From positions 1-5,166 of the forward strand of contig JAFGDP010000104.1 of the NCBI GenBank assembly GCA_016932075.1: 5,166 bases of DNA, written 5' to 3'. The position numbers and the translations under genes are program-made. Source of the DNA: Chitinispirillaceae bacterium. GTDB taxonomy: Bacteria; Fibrobacterota; Chitinivibrionia; Chitinivibrionales; Chitinispirillaceae. Positions within the stretch are counted from its first letter, which is position 1. Each line of letters opens with the position of its first letter. The notes below the pieces were generated by a model that saw only the letters and a list, made by a program, of their open reading frames with translations, searched no databases and was not told the DNA's origin. Below are positions 1 through 5,166 of this stretch, one piece after another.

Positions 1-2
1 AT

Positions 3-1454
3 GAGGCGGGCGCGTTATATTCGAAATGGGCCCGCGACTGGAGGGATCAGCAGCTCACGAGCGGCGAACTCCCCAACACCGCTCCTGCGGGCGGCGGCGG
101 TGGCGGTCCGGCGTGGGGAAGTTTTTGCATTCTCATGCCGTGGCAGGTCTATCAAACCTATGGCGACAAGCGGATCCTCGATGCAAATTATTCGACCATG
201 AAGAAGTGGCTCGCTTTTCTTGACAGCAAGGACGACGCGAACAGCATTCTACAGCCGTATTACCCGATCAGCGGGTGGTTTTTCCTGGGCGATCATGCAA
301 GCCCCAGCGGCAATGGAGGAACCAACGGCGTGCTGGTGTTCAATTCATGCAACTATTTATACAAGACCAGGATCATGTCGCACATCGCGCAGGTGCTCGG
401 CAAAACGTCCGAAAGCCAATCCTACGCTACAAAAGCCGACGCCATCAAAGCGGGGATCAATGCTCAATTCTACAATGCGACAAACCGCAACTACGTTGAC
501 ACAAGGCAAATAGACTATGCATTCCCGCTTTTGACGGGGGCGGTCCCGGCGGCCGATATTGCCGCCGTACAAACGAATCTCCAGAATGCGATCACCGTTA
601 CCAAGAGAGGCCACATCGATGCAGGCATGCTGGGTACCACCTATCTGATACGATATCTGATTGATGTCGATCGCAGCGACCTGATATACACGATGGCAAC
701 GGTGAGCGGTGCGCCGGGATGGGCGGATTTTATCCAGAGGGGTTTCACAACATGGCCGGGCGAGACCTGGACATCACCCTTTACGGAATCGCCGATCCAC
801 GCCACCTACGTGGGCATCGGGCCGTGGTTCCAGCAGGGAATATGCGGTATCCGCAGCGACACCGCACAGCCCGGATTCAAGCAATTCATCATCAAGCCTG
901 CGATTGTCGGCGACCTTACCAGCGCCGCCGGCCAGATTGGCACGATGTACGGAAGTATCAGCAGCGACTGGTCGAAAAGCGGCACCTCCTTTACCCACCG
1001 GATCAAAATTCCTGCCAACACCATCGCGACCTATTTTTTTCCCGACTCCGTTATCGCCAATATCAAGGAGGGAAGCGTGGCGGCGCAACAGGCCGCAGGC
1101 GTGCAGTACCTGAGAAAAGAGAGCGGATACAGCGTGTTTCAAGTTCTATCGGGCACCTATGTGTTCACCAACGGAGCGGTGGGCGTACATCCGGCATCAG
1201 GCGAGAAGAAAAATCATCAGATGAAGATATTGTGCAAGGTGAAAGGCGACCGCTGGTTGATTCATATTCCATTGCTCACCCCTGCGACCGTTTCGGTGTA
1301 CGATATGGCCGGGCATTGCATTGCAGTGAAATCAGGGGGAAAAGGAAAACAGTGGGTGGAGTTTGCCAAGCCTAGCGGCGCAGCCGGTTGTTACTATGTG
1401 CGAATAGTTGCACCGGGCATCACCCTTTCACGGAAAGTCGTGGTTGTCCGATAA
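3..1454 (+). CDS. GH78-like alpha-L-rhamnosidase, C-terminal half, with sorting-type tail (5' partial)
   Basis: Likely exported enzyme that removes terminal alpha-L-rhamnose from plant polysaccharides. The frame is open from base 3, so the gene starts upstream; the ATG at 135 is internal (codon 45), because the 44 codons before it already read as family sequence (KWARDWRDQQL, GELPN, then a Gly run and PAWGS, the usual GH78 (alpha/alpha)6-barrel pattern). Near codon 254 the segment GFTTWPGETW matches the family's G-TT-WE-W motif, whose Glu (762-764) would be the general base; the following SPIHATYVGIGPWF fits the next barrel helix. About 885-1090 is the C-terminal beta-sandwich (KIPANTIATYFFP). 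About 1220-1451 is a separate beta domain (VSVYDMAGHCIAV, GCYYVRIVAPG, SRKVVVVR) typical of type IX-like sorting tails. The general-acid region lies before the window. The family call is from remembered motifs; the exact substrate is inferred. Confidence 0.85.
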   Translation, partial: EAGALYSKWARDWRDQQLTSGELPNTAPAGGGGGGPAWGSFCILMPWQVYQTYGDKRILDANYSTMKKWLAFLDSKDDANSILQPYYPISGWFFLGDHASPSGNGGTNGVLVFNSCNYLYKTRIMSHIAQVLGKTSESQSYATKADAIKAGINAQFYNATNRNYVDTRQIDYAFPLLTGAVPAADIAAVQTNLQNAITVTKRGHIDAGMLGTTYLIRYLIDVDRSDLIYTMATVSGAPGWADFIQRGFTTWPGETWTSPFTESPIHATYVGIGPWFQQGICGIRSDTAQPGFKQFIIKPAIVGDLTSAAGQIGTMYGSISSDWSKSGTSFTHRIKIPANTIATYFFPDSVIANIKEGSVAAQQAAGVQYLRKESGYSVFQVLSGTYVFTNGAVGVHPASGEKKNHQMKILCKVKGDRWLIHIPLLTPATVSVYDMAGHCIAVKSGGKGKQWVEFAKPSGAAGCYYVRIVAPGITLSRKVVVVR

Positions 1455-1480
1455 TATGAATTGTTTTTCAGGCGGACGTC

Positions 1481-1717
1481 ATGCTGATACAACAGGTGGT
1501 CGGCACCGGCTCATGCCGCATTCCCGAGCAGTGGCATCAGCGTGCCGATGCCGTAACCATTTTTAATTGCCGGGGCGTTGTTCTTGGCAAAGAAACCATT
1601 GCCGGAAAAAACAGCATAAGCGCAGTATCGCTGCACAACCGCTATGGAAAGGGAATGTTTTTTATAAGGCCTGTGCAGAAAAATAGCACATCAACACCGA
1701 CTAGAGGTGGGTGGTGA
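1481..1717 (+). pseudogene. orphan C-terminal sorting-type domain, gene remnant
   Basis: A 78-codon frame with no catalytic domain. Codons from 1517 read RIPEQWHQRADAV, then IFNCRGVVLGKETI, then RYGKGMFFIRPVQ. This lines up with the tail of the esterase at 2637-3742 (RIPPSWRAIADAV, FYTVDGRRLGRVGI, MGYGPTILFAKAV): same RIP--W, ADAV, G--LG and YG positions and same spacing. The frame is closed upstream by TGA at 1457-1459, five bases after the rhamnosidase stop, and I see no convincing ribosome binding site before ATG 1481. The simplest reading is the 3' end of a lost gene, left by a deletion that removed its catalytic part. Alternatives are a duplicated tail of a neighbour or a genuine small exported protein; the lack of a signal peptide argues against the last. 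Confidence 0.6.
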
Positions 1718-1776
1718 ATAGTATCCGTATACAATGTATTACCAATTATGCCAAATCCTAGTATTCCAATTATCCG

Positions 1777-1785
1777 TTGGGGGAA
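1777..1785 (+). promoter_or_regulatory. ribosome binding site for the gene at 1791
   Basis: The run TTGGGGGAA ends five bases before ATG 1791. It picks this ATG over the in-frame ATG at 1734, which would place a non-signal-like stretch in front of the signal peptide. A TATACAAT at about 1728-1735 could be a -10 element, but no matching -35 is clear. Confidence 0.5.
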
Positions 1786-1790
1786 ACAAC

Positions 1791-2566
1791 ATGAAAAGAA
1801 TGCACGCACTCACTATTTCATTGTTGACGTTATATGGGATGTCACAATCGCAGGAAATAAACCTTTCGGGAAGGGTCATAAATGAAAACGCCGTTCCCAT
1901 CCAACAGGCGAATGTGTCGCTGCAGAATGCCGGAATGGCAACCACGACGGGTGCACATACCCCCTGTTAGTCTGGGGGAACGGGAGTACCAATACGGTTG
2001 CTATTTGGGCCCGCCACCTCTCTCGTGCCGCGAGCTTTGGTTTCATCGTCGTGGCTCCCGAGCAAACGCAGGTGAACGCCGGTCACATGAACGACGCGAT
2101 CGACTACGTGATTGAGTTGTCCCGGAATTCGAGCAGCGTCTACTATAACAAGGTTGACATCTCGAAGATCGGCTCAACGGGCTACTCCCTGGGCGGCATG
2201 GGAGCGATGCAGGTGGCTGCGAATTCCCGTGTCGGCGCGACCTTTATTTGGGACTCCTTCGGGACCGCCTCCGCGTTGCATGGACCGCTGGGCGGCATAT
2301 TTGCAGATAGCGGCATCGGCCGAAATTGGGAAGATATGATTGACGACTGTCCTCATCCGGCATTCGGCATGAAAGCGGCGGGAACGAATCACACCTCCAT
2401 ACTCGGGTATCCAAGCGGGTCGACACCCTATGCTCAAGAAAGCTACGTCGCCTGGTTCAGGTGGCATTTCATGGGGGACCCGGCGGCACAAGCGTTGTTC
2501 GCGGGTGAGTCCTGCGGCTTTTGTACAAGGAATGGCATCACCGTCCACCAGAATGACATGTACTGA
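1791..2566 (+). pseudogene. secreted alpha/beta-hydrolase (esterase), broken by internal deletion and frameshift
   Basis: Frame 3 from ATG 1791 gives a signal peptide (MKRMHALTISLLTLYGMSQS) and the first about 33 residues of a carboxypeptidase-regulatory-like domain (INLSGRVINENAV, ANVSLQNAGMATTTG), then meets a stop at 1968-1970. From about 1955 frame 2 reads YPLLVWGNGS, FGFIVVAPE, DAIDYVIELS, GYSLGGMGAM, AGTNHTS and AWFRWHFMGD to the TGA at 2566. That is the core of a dienelactone-hydrolase/chlorophyllase/PET-hydrolase-like esterase: nucleophile Ser at 2186-2188, His at 2390-2392, probable acid Asp at 2306-2308 in FADSG. The rest of the regulatory domain, any linker and the first strands of the hydrolase are absent, so a single-base error alone does not explain the break. 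Frame 2 has no start before GTG 2051, inside the fold. Substrate unknown; a polysaccharide ester is plausible from context. Confidence 0.75.
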
Positions 2567-2580
2567 CGGCGATTTTCTTT

Positions 2581-2615
2581 CAGCGTGACGTTACATCTGC
2601 GTGACGCTGTTTTTT
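2581..2615 (+). terminator. Rho-independent terminator after the broken hydrolase
   Basis: Arms CAGCGTGACG (2581-2590) and CGTGACGCTG (2600-2609) pair in nine of ten positions, with one internal G-G mismatch, around a nine-base loop, and are followed directly by six T (2610-2615). It starts 14 bases after the hydrolase stop. The next gene's ATG is only 21 bases after the T run, so the element also sits in that gene's leader. Confidence 0.8.
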
Positions 2616-2623
2616 ACATTACG

Positions 2624-2631
2624 AAAAGAGA
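2624..2631 (+). promoter_or_regulatory. ribosome binding site for the gene at 2637
   Basis: AAAAGAGA lies five bases before ATG 2637. It favours this start over the in-frame GTG at 2601, which lies inside the terminator stem and would add residues ahead of a normal signal peptide. Confidence 0.5.
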
Positions 2632-2636
2632 CGCCG

Positions 2637-3742
2637 ATGTCCGGTTCAAAGATACTGAAAAAATCGATTACAACGGCGATGCTCTTTGCCGGTTTCGCGT
2701 CGATTCCGACAGGCGCCCAGACACCGGAGCAAATCGCGCGCTTCGAGGAGCGCTCCTATACCTCCACGTCCAACTCCATAACCATACCCTACCGGTTGTT
2801 CGTTCCGGACAACTACAACCCGGCAAACCGGTTCCCCCTCGTTACGTGCCTGCACGGCAACGGTGAACGGACAACGTCAGGCAATTCATGTTCAACGTCG
2901 CCAAGAAATGGATTGAGGACAGCGTACAGGCCAGGGTGCCGAATTTCATCCTTGCGCCGCATTCGGCCGTGGGGTGGGCCGATGCCGCACAACAAGACGT
3001 TATGATGGAAATCATCCGATCTCTAAAACAGGAGTTTTCCCTCGACACCACCCGCTTCTATCTCGCGGGTCTTTCCGCGGGTGCAATGGGCGTCTGGGAT
3101 ATCATGAGAGATTATCCCACTATGTTCGCCGCTGCCGTCCCCTGTGCCGGAATAGCGCCAATGAACGGAGCAGCAGCCATAGCCCGTACCCCCTTTTGGA
3201 GTTTTATCGGTACCGAGGATATGGTTATCGAAACCGTCAGGGACTTCATCGAAGCCGTGGAGGATTTGGGAATTCCCATGGTGCGTTTTGTCAGCTCAGC
3301 CAATTGCGTCAATCCCACCGCTATCTCGTACGACTCCCTGACCAAGGCTGTATATGGCGGGGCGAACCATCTCTATTCCGAGGTGACGGGAGGCAATCAC
3401 AACGCCGGATGGGATGAAGCGTGGAACCTTCCCCTACTGCCGGCGTGGGTGTTTTCCAAAACCAAGCCCGCGCAGACGTCGGTCACGGCACCGCTCCCTC
3501 GTAACGCAACGGCGCCATCATCTCCCCCGGTCATTCGCGTGCCGGGCATTGCCTCGCTGCGTATTCCCCCTTCATGGCGCGCCATAGCCGATGCCGTGGC
3601 GTTCTATACGGTGGATGGCCGCCGGCTCGGTCGCGTGGGTATCACGGACAATACCCTACTGGACATACGCTCCATGGGATACGGGCCAACAATATTATTT
3701 GCAAAGGCAGTAGTTTCTCGATCACCGGGGATTATTCCATGA
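2637..3742 (+). pseudogene. secreted COG4099 / PHB-depolymerase-like esterase with sorting tail, frameshifted
   Basis: An exported alpha/beta-hydrolase in two frames. Frame 3 from ATG 2637: signal peptide (KKSITTAMLFAGFASIPTGA), then YRLFVPDNYNP and the oxyanion-hole segment LVTCLHGNGER. At about 2868-2873 the match moves to frame 2: TDNVRQFMFNVAKKWIED, then FILAPHSAVGW, GLSAGAMGVWD (nucleophile Ser 3074-3076), WSFIGTEDMV (acid Asp 3218-3220) and GGNHNAGWDEAW (His 3398-3400), to the TGA at 3742. The family normally reads GERG-TDN here, so a short deletion at ER/TDN explains the shift. Frame 3 runs on to a stop at 3003-3005; frame 2 has a TGA at 2864-2866. A Pro/Ala/Thr linker (about 3470-3540) leads to a sorting-type tail from 3557. 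The triad and tail are intact, so the break is recent or a sequence error. Substrate unknown; deacetylase or feruloyl-esterase-like activity is possible. Confidence 0.78.
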
Positions 3743-3798
3743 CTGCCGCCGACCGATCGCTCGTTGTCTCCGCACACCGCGGCACGGCAGCCGATACC

Positions 3799-3804
3799 GG
3801 GGGA
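3799..3804 (+). promoter_or_regulatory. ribosome binding site for the gene at 3813
   Basis: GGGGGA lies eight bases before ATG 3813, good spacing. The second in-frame ATG at 3819 would be 14 bases away, so 3813 is preferred. Confidence 0.5.
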
Positions 3805-3812
3805 CCGTTCAT

Positions 3813-4187
3813 ATGCCTATGAATACCGCGCCGGTGTTTGACGGCTTTACCGGGCTTGTCAAGAGGCCTTTGGAACACCCTGATCCTCGCTTCGAACCTA
3901 TTCAGGATCCGCTCCAACACGCTTCCGATTCGTACAATGATCCATTCGAGTTTCTCATCGAGACGTTATCGACCGTTGATGTATCGGAGTGCAAAGCCCG
4001 ACATCACTGGAAAAAGATTCTCGAGCATAAGCAACGGATGGAATTGAAACTCTGCCGGGCTTTGAATATCAAAACCGCGATTATCGATTACTATGATCAG
4101 CGCGGCGGTGACCGGAGCAACACAAATTCCGCTCATCCTGAGCGAGTTTATCTTGAGTCTACCGAAGGAAAGGATGAAGCGGTATAA
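3813..4187 (+). CDS. small protein of unknown function (124 aa)
   Basis: I do not firmly recognise this protein. It has no signal peptide, membrane segment or sorting tail, so it looks cytoplasmic, unlike its upstream neighbours. Residues 1-42 are Pro-rich and probably loose. Residues 43-97 look like a compact helical unit: DPFEFLIETLSTVDV, then HHWKKILEHKQRM, then LCRALNIKTAIIDYYDQ. The layout HW--I--HK, L-R-LNI, A--DYY resembles, from memory, a short conserved region found ahead of GGDEF domains in some diguanylate cyclases, but no GGDEF follows and no frame after the stop continues it. The last 27 residues are polar. It starts 70 bases after the esterase stop with its own good ribosome binding site. 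It may be a stand-alone adaptor or a remnant of a larger signalling protein; the resemblance is weak evidence. Confidence 0.6.
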   Translation: MPMNTAPVFDGFTGLVKRPLEHPDPRFEPIQDPLQHASDSYNDPFEFLIETLSTVDVSECKARHHWKKILEHKQRMELKLCRALNIKTAIIDYYDQRGGDRSNTNSAHPERVYLESTEGKDEAV

Positions 4188-4189
4188 AT

Positions 4190-4235
4190 AGCCCGAAGGG
4201 CTTGCGTATCATGAGCAAGGGGTTTCTACCCCTTG
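4190..4235 (+). terminator. paired hairpins after the 124-aa gene, possible terminator
   Basis: AGCCC-GAA-GGGCT (4190-4202) begins two bases after the stop at 4187. A second perfect stem CAAGGGGT-TTCT-ACCCCTTG (4216-4235) follows. Neither has a T run after it, so neither is a canonical intrinsic terminator; the second is stable enough to protect an mRNA 3' end. A weaker AT-rich stem, ATCAAA/TTTGAT, lies at 4245-4262. Confidence 0.4.
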
Positions 4236-4327
4236 TAAAAGTTGATCAAAAAAATATTTGATTAGCCTGAAAGACTTATGTAACGATGTTGTTATGGGCG
4301 CCTGGTTTGTATCGTTTGGGTCCTTGA

Positions 4328-4436
4328 GACCTCACCCCCGGCCTTTGGCCGACCCCTCTCCTGAAGTGAGAGGGGAGAAGAAAAATCTGTAAGCATTTTC
4401 TATGACTTGACCGGGAGAGGGGCCAGGGGTGAGGTC
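4328..4436. mobile_element. MITE/REP-like palindromic element
   Basis: The ends are inverted repeats: the left begins GACCTCACCCCCGGCC at 4328, the right ends GGCCAGGGGTGAGGTC at 4436. Inside are two nested hairpins, CGGCC-TTT-GGCCG (4339-4351) and CCCCTCTC-CTGAAGT-GAGAGGGG (4353-4375), and the right arm repeats GGGAGAGGGGCC (4413-4424). It has no coding capacity. Sequences starting 'cctcacccc' with 'cctctcc' hairpins are, from memory, common dispersed elements in many bacterial genomes. No clear target-site duplication is visible, so the type (MITE versus REP/BIME-like) is open. Confidence 0.65.
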
Positions 4437-4475
4437 AAATAAAACAGACGAACATATCGCTAAACCTGAATATCG

Positions 4476-4573
4476 TTCTCACAGAGACACAGAGAAAACA
4501 TCACAATAGGTTTTTTTGCGGTTTTAAATTCCATTTTATTCTTCTTTGTGTTCTCAGTGCACTCCGTGAGAGA
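4476..4573. repeat. second dispersed inverted-repeat element, MITE-like
   Basis: TCTCACAGAG (4477-4486) matches the complement of CTCCGTGAGA (4562-4571) in nine of ten bases. The match continues inward imperfectly: CACAGAGAA on the left against the complement of TTCTCAGTG on the right. The middle (about 4500-4540) is AT-rich and non-coding. The motif style, 'cacagagacacagagaa', is a widely scattered repeat type as I remember it. It is unrelated to the element at 4328-4436. Confidence 0.5.
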
Positions 4574-4574
4574 T

Positions 4575-4611
4575 AAAAAAAGGAGCCGGAACATGACACC
4601 TTTCCGGCTCC
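4575..4611 (-). terminator. canonical Rho-independent terminator, minus strand
   Basis: GGAGCCGGAA (4582-4591) pairs perfectly over ten bases with TTCCGGCTCC (4602-4611), loop of ten. On the minus strand the stem is followed by seven T (the A run at 4575-4581). It therefore ends a leftward transcript coming from the right, and fits the small minus-strand frame that stops 27 bases before it. Confidence 0.82.
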
Positions 4612-4638
4612 CCTATTTCTCAGACATACTCACGCCTT

Positions 4639-4740
4639 TCAAGCAACCTGATTCGCTGCCTGGTCAGTCTCCTGCTCGCCGCTTTGCTGCAGACGCGTTC
4701 TGCGGGTGCGGGCGAATGGTTTCGTAAAAATGGTATTCAT
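4639..4740 (-). CDS. candidate small basic protein (33 aa) with its own terminator
   Basis: On the minus strand ATG (4740-4738) opens a 33-codon frame ending in TGA (4641-4639). The product begins MNTIFTKPFARTRRTRLQQ: an Arg/Lys-rich first half, followed by a polar Gln/Glu-rich second half with no hydrophobic segment. Three things support it: a textbook minus-strand terminator 27 bases downstream; higher GC than the AT-rich sequence on its right; and the absence of any other gene that could use that terminator. Against it: no good ribosome binding site before the ATG, and the frame stays open upstream to a TAG near 4805, so it could be the tail of a decayed gene or part of a non-coding RNA. 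I do not recognise the family. The basic half could bind nucleic acid, which is only inference. Confidence 0.42.
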   Translation of the reverse strand: MNTIFTKPFARTRRTRLQQSGEQETDQAANQVA

Positions 4741-4937
4741 GTTTAATGCCAACAGTACACAAGATTGTAAAATGGCCTTATTAATCCTGTCTTGAAATAG
4801 GGCCTAGATATTTAGAATGCCAGATCACTAAAATTCAATACAGTATGTATCTGGAAAAATGAAACAGGAAGCCTGCTTCAGGGTGCATTGATACAATAAT
4901 TGATTGTCTAATAACAGGTTACAGCAGTCATGGCCAA
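4741..4937. other. AT-rich non-coding stretch
   Basis: No frame with coding character is seen on either strand and no strong hairpin. It would hold the promoter and leader of the minus-strand transcript ending at 4575, but I cannot pick a convincing -35/-10 pair. Confidence 0.4.
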
Positions 4938-5166
4938 AAATGGAGCTAATAGGTTCAGGGTTTTATATGGTCAGAGACCGAAATGGAGCTGACAGGTTCA
5001 GGGTTTCATATGGTGAAAGACCGAAATGGATCCGAGAGGTTCAGGGTTTTATATGGTGAAAGACCGAAATGGAGCTGAGAGGTTCAGGATTTCATATGGT
5101 CAGAGACCGAAATGGAGCTGACAGGTTCAGGATTTCATATGGTCAGAGACCGAAATGGAGCTGACA
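4938..5166. repeat. 43-bp tandem repeat array, at least 5.3 copies, continuing past the window
   Basis: Units start with AAATGG at 4938, 4981, 5024, 5067 and 5110, each exactly 43 bases, and a sixth begins at 5153. The core reads AAATGGAGCTGACAGGTTCA, then GGGTTTCATATGG, then TCAGAGACCG. Units differ only at a few positions: 8-13 (AGCTAAT, AGCTGAC, ATCCGAG, AGCTGAG forms), 23 (G in units 1-3, A in 4-5), 27 (T or C) and 35-37 (CAG in 1, 4, 5; GAA in 2, 3). No variable spacer separates the units, so this is not a CRISPR array, and 43 is not a multiple of three, so it is not a coding repeat. Each unit holds a CATATG palindrome (TATATG in two units) and, in the CAG forms, a short GGTC-AGA-GACC stem. 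Confidence 0.92.

Noticed and set aside
774..1142. Minus-strand frame of 122 codons opposite the rhamnosidase
   Set aside because: Antisense shadow of the GH78 gene with no family motif and no separate ribosome binding site or terminator.
719..1375. Long plus-strand frame (218 codons) inside the rhamnosidase
   Set aside because: It overlaps the GH78 gene out of frame, is Arg/His-rich with no recognisable domain, and is explained by the GC-rich codon bias of the real frame.
1950..2060. Programmed ribosomal frameshift joining the two parts of the first hydrolase
   Set aside because: No slippery heptamer is seen, and domain parts are missing at the junction, which a frameshift would not explain.
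2174..2548. Minus-strand frame of 124 codons opposite the first hydrolase
   Set aside because: Low-complexity Arg/Pro-rich product; the plus strand carries clear hydrolase motifs.
2601..2636. GTG 2601 as start of the second esterase
   Set aside because: It lies in the terminator stem; ATG 2637 has a ribosome binding site and a normal signal peptide directly after it.
4290..4392. Plus-strand small frame crossing the left half of the MITE-like element
   Set aside because: Its codons come from the palindromic element itself and it has no coding character.
4645..4743. Plus-strand signal-peptide-like stretch (CLVSLLLAALLQTRSAGA) opposite the minus-strand small frame
   Set aside because: It has no ATG or GTG start and ends soon after. 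Leu runs arise from the complement of CAG codons on the other strand, and the terminator supports minus-strand transcription.
4938..5166. CRISPR array
   Set aside because: Units follow each other with no variable spacers and the whole 43-base unit is conserved.

Overview
The window reads as a piece of a polysaccharide-degrading bacterium's genome. Positions 1 to about 4190 are GC-rich and carry plus-strand genes for secreted carbohydrate-active proteins; from about 4200 to the end it is AT-richer, without large genes and full of repeats. The short 'INLSGRV' regulatory-type domain behind a signal peptide, and C-terminal beta-sandwich tails of the type IX (Por) sorting kind on several proteins, resemble what I remember of Fibrobacterota (Chitinispirillaceae / Chitinivibrionia). 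A Bacteroidota-like relative is possible. This assignment is inference from protein style, not from a search.

Layout: (1) 3-1454, the C-terminal half of a GH78-like alpha-L-rhamnosidase with a sorting-type tail, entering from the left edge. (2) 1481-1717, an orphan copy of a sorting tail with no catalytic domain. (3) 1791-2566, a broken alpha/beta-hydrolase (esterase) gene: signal peptide and start of a regulatory-like domain in one frame, catalytic domain in another, with the joining part missing. (4) 2581-2615, a strong intrinsic terminator only 21 bases before the next start. (5) 2637-3742, a second esterase (COG4099 / PHB-depolymerase-like) whose first about 80 residues are out of frame with the rest. 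(6) 3813-4187, an intact small cytoplasmic-looking protein of unknown function. (7) 4190-4262, stacked hairpins. (8) 4328-4436 and 4476-4573, two different palindromic MITE/REP-like elements. (9) 4575-4740, a small minus-strand reading frame followed by a canonical minus-strand terminator. (10) 4938-5166, a 43-bp tandem repeat running off the right edge.

The intact logic of the locus would be removal of rhamnose from, and de-esterification of, a pectin-like or other decorated plant polysaccharide by exported enzymes. In the sequence as given, all three pieces after the rhamnosidase are damaged, so this is either a locus in decay or a stretch with assembly or indel errors. The least explained parts are the minus-strand small gene with its terminator, the orphan tail, and the 43-bp array.
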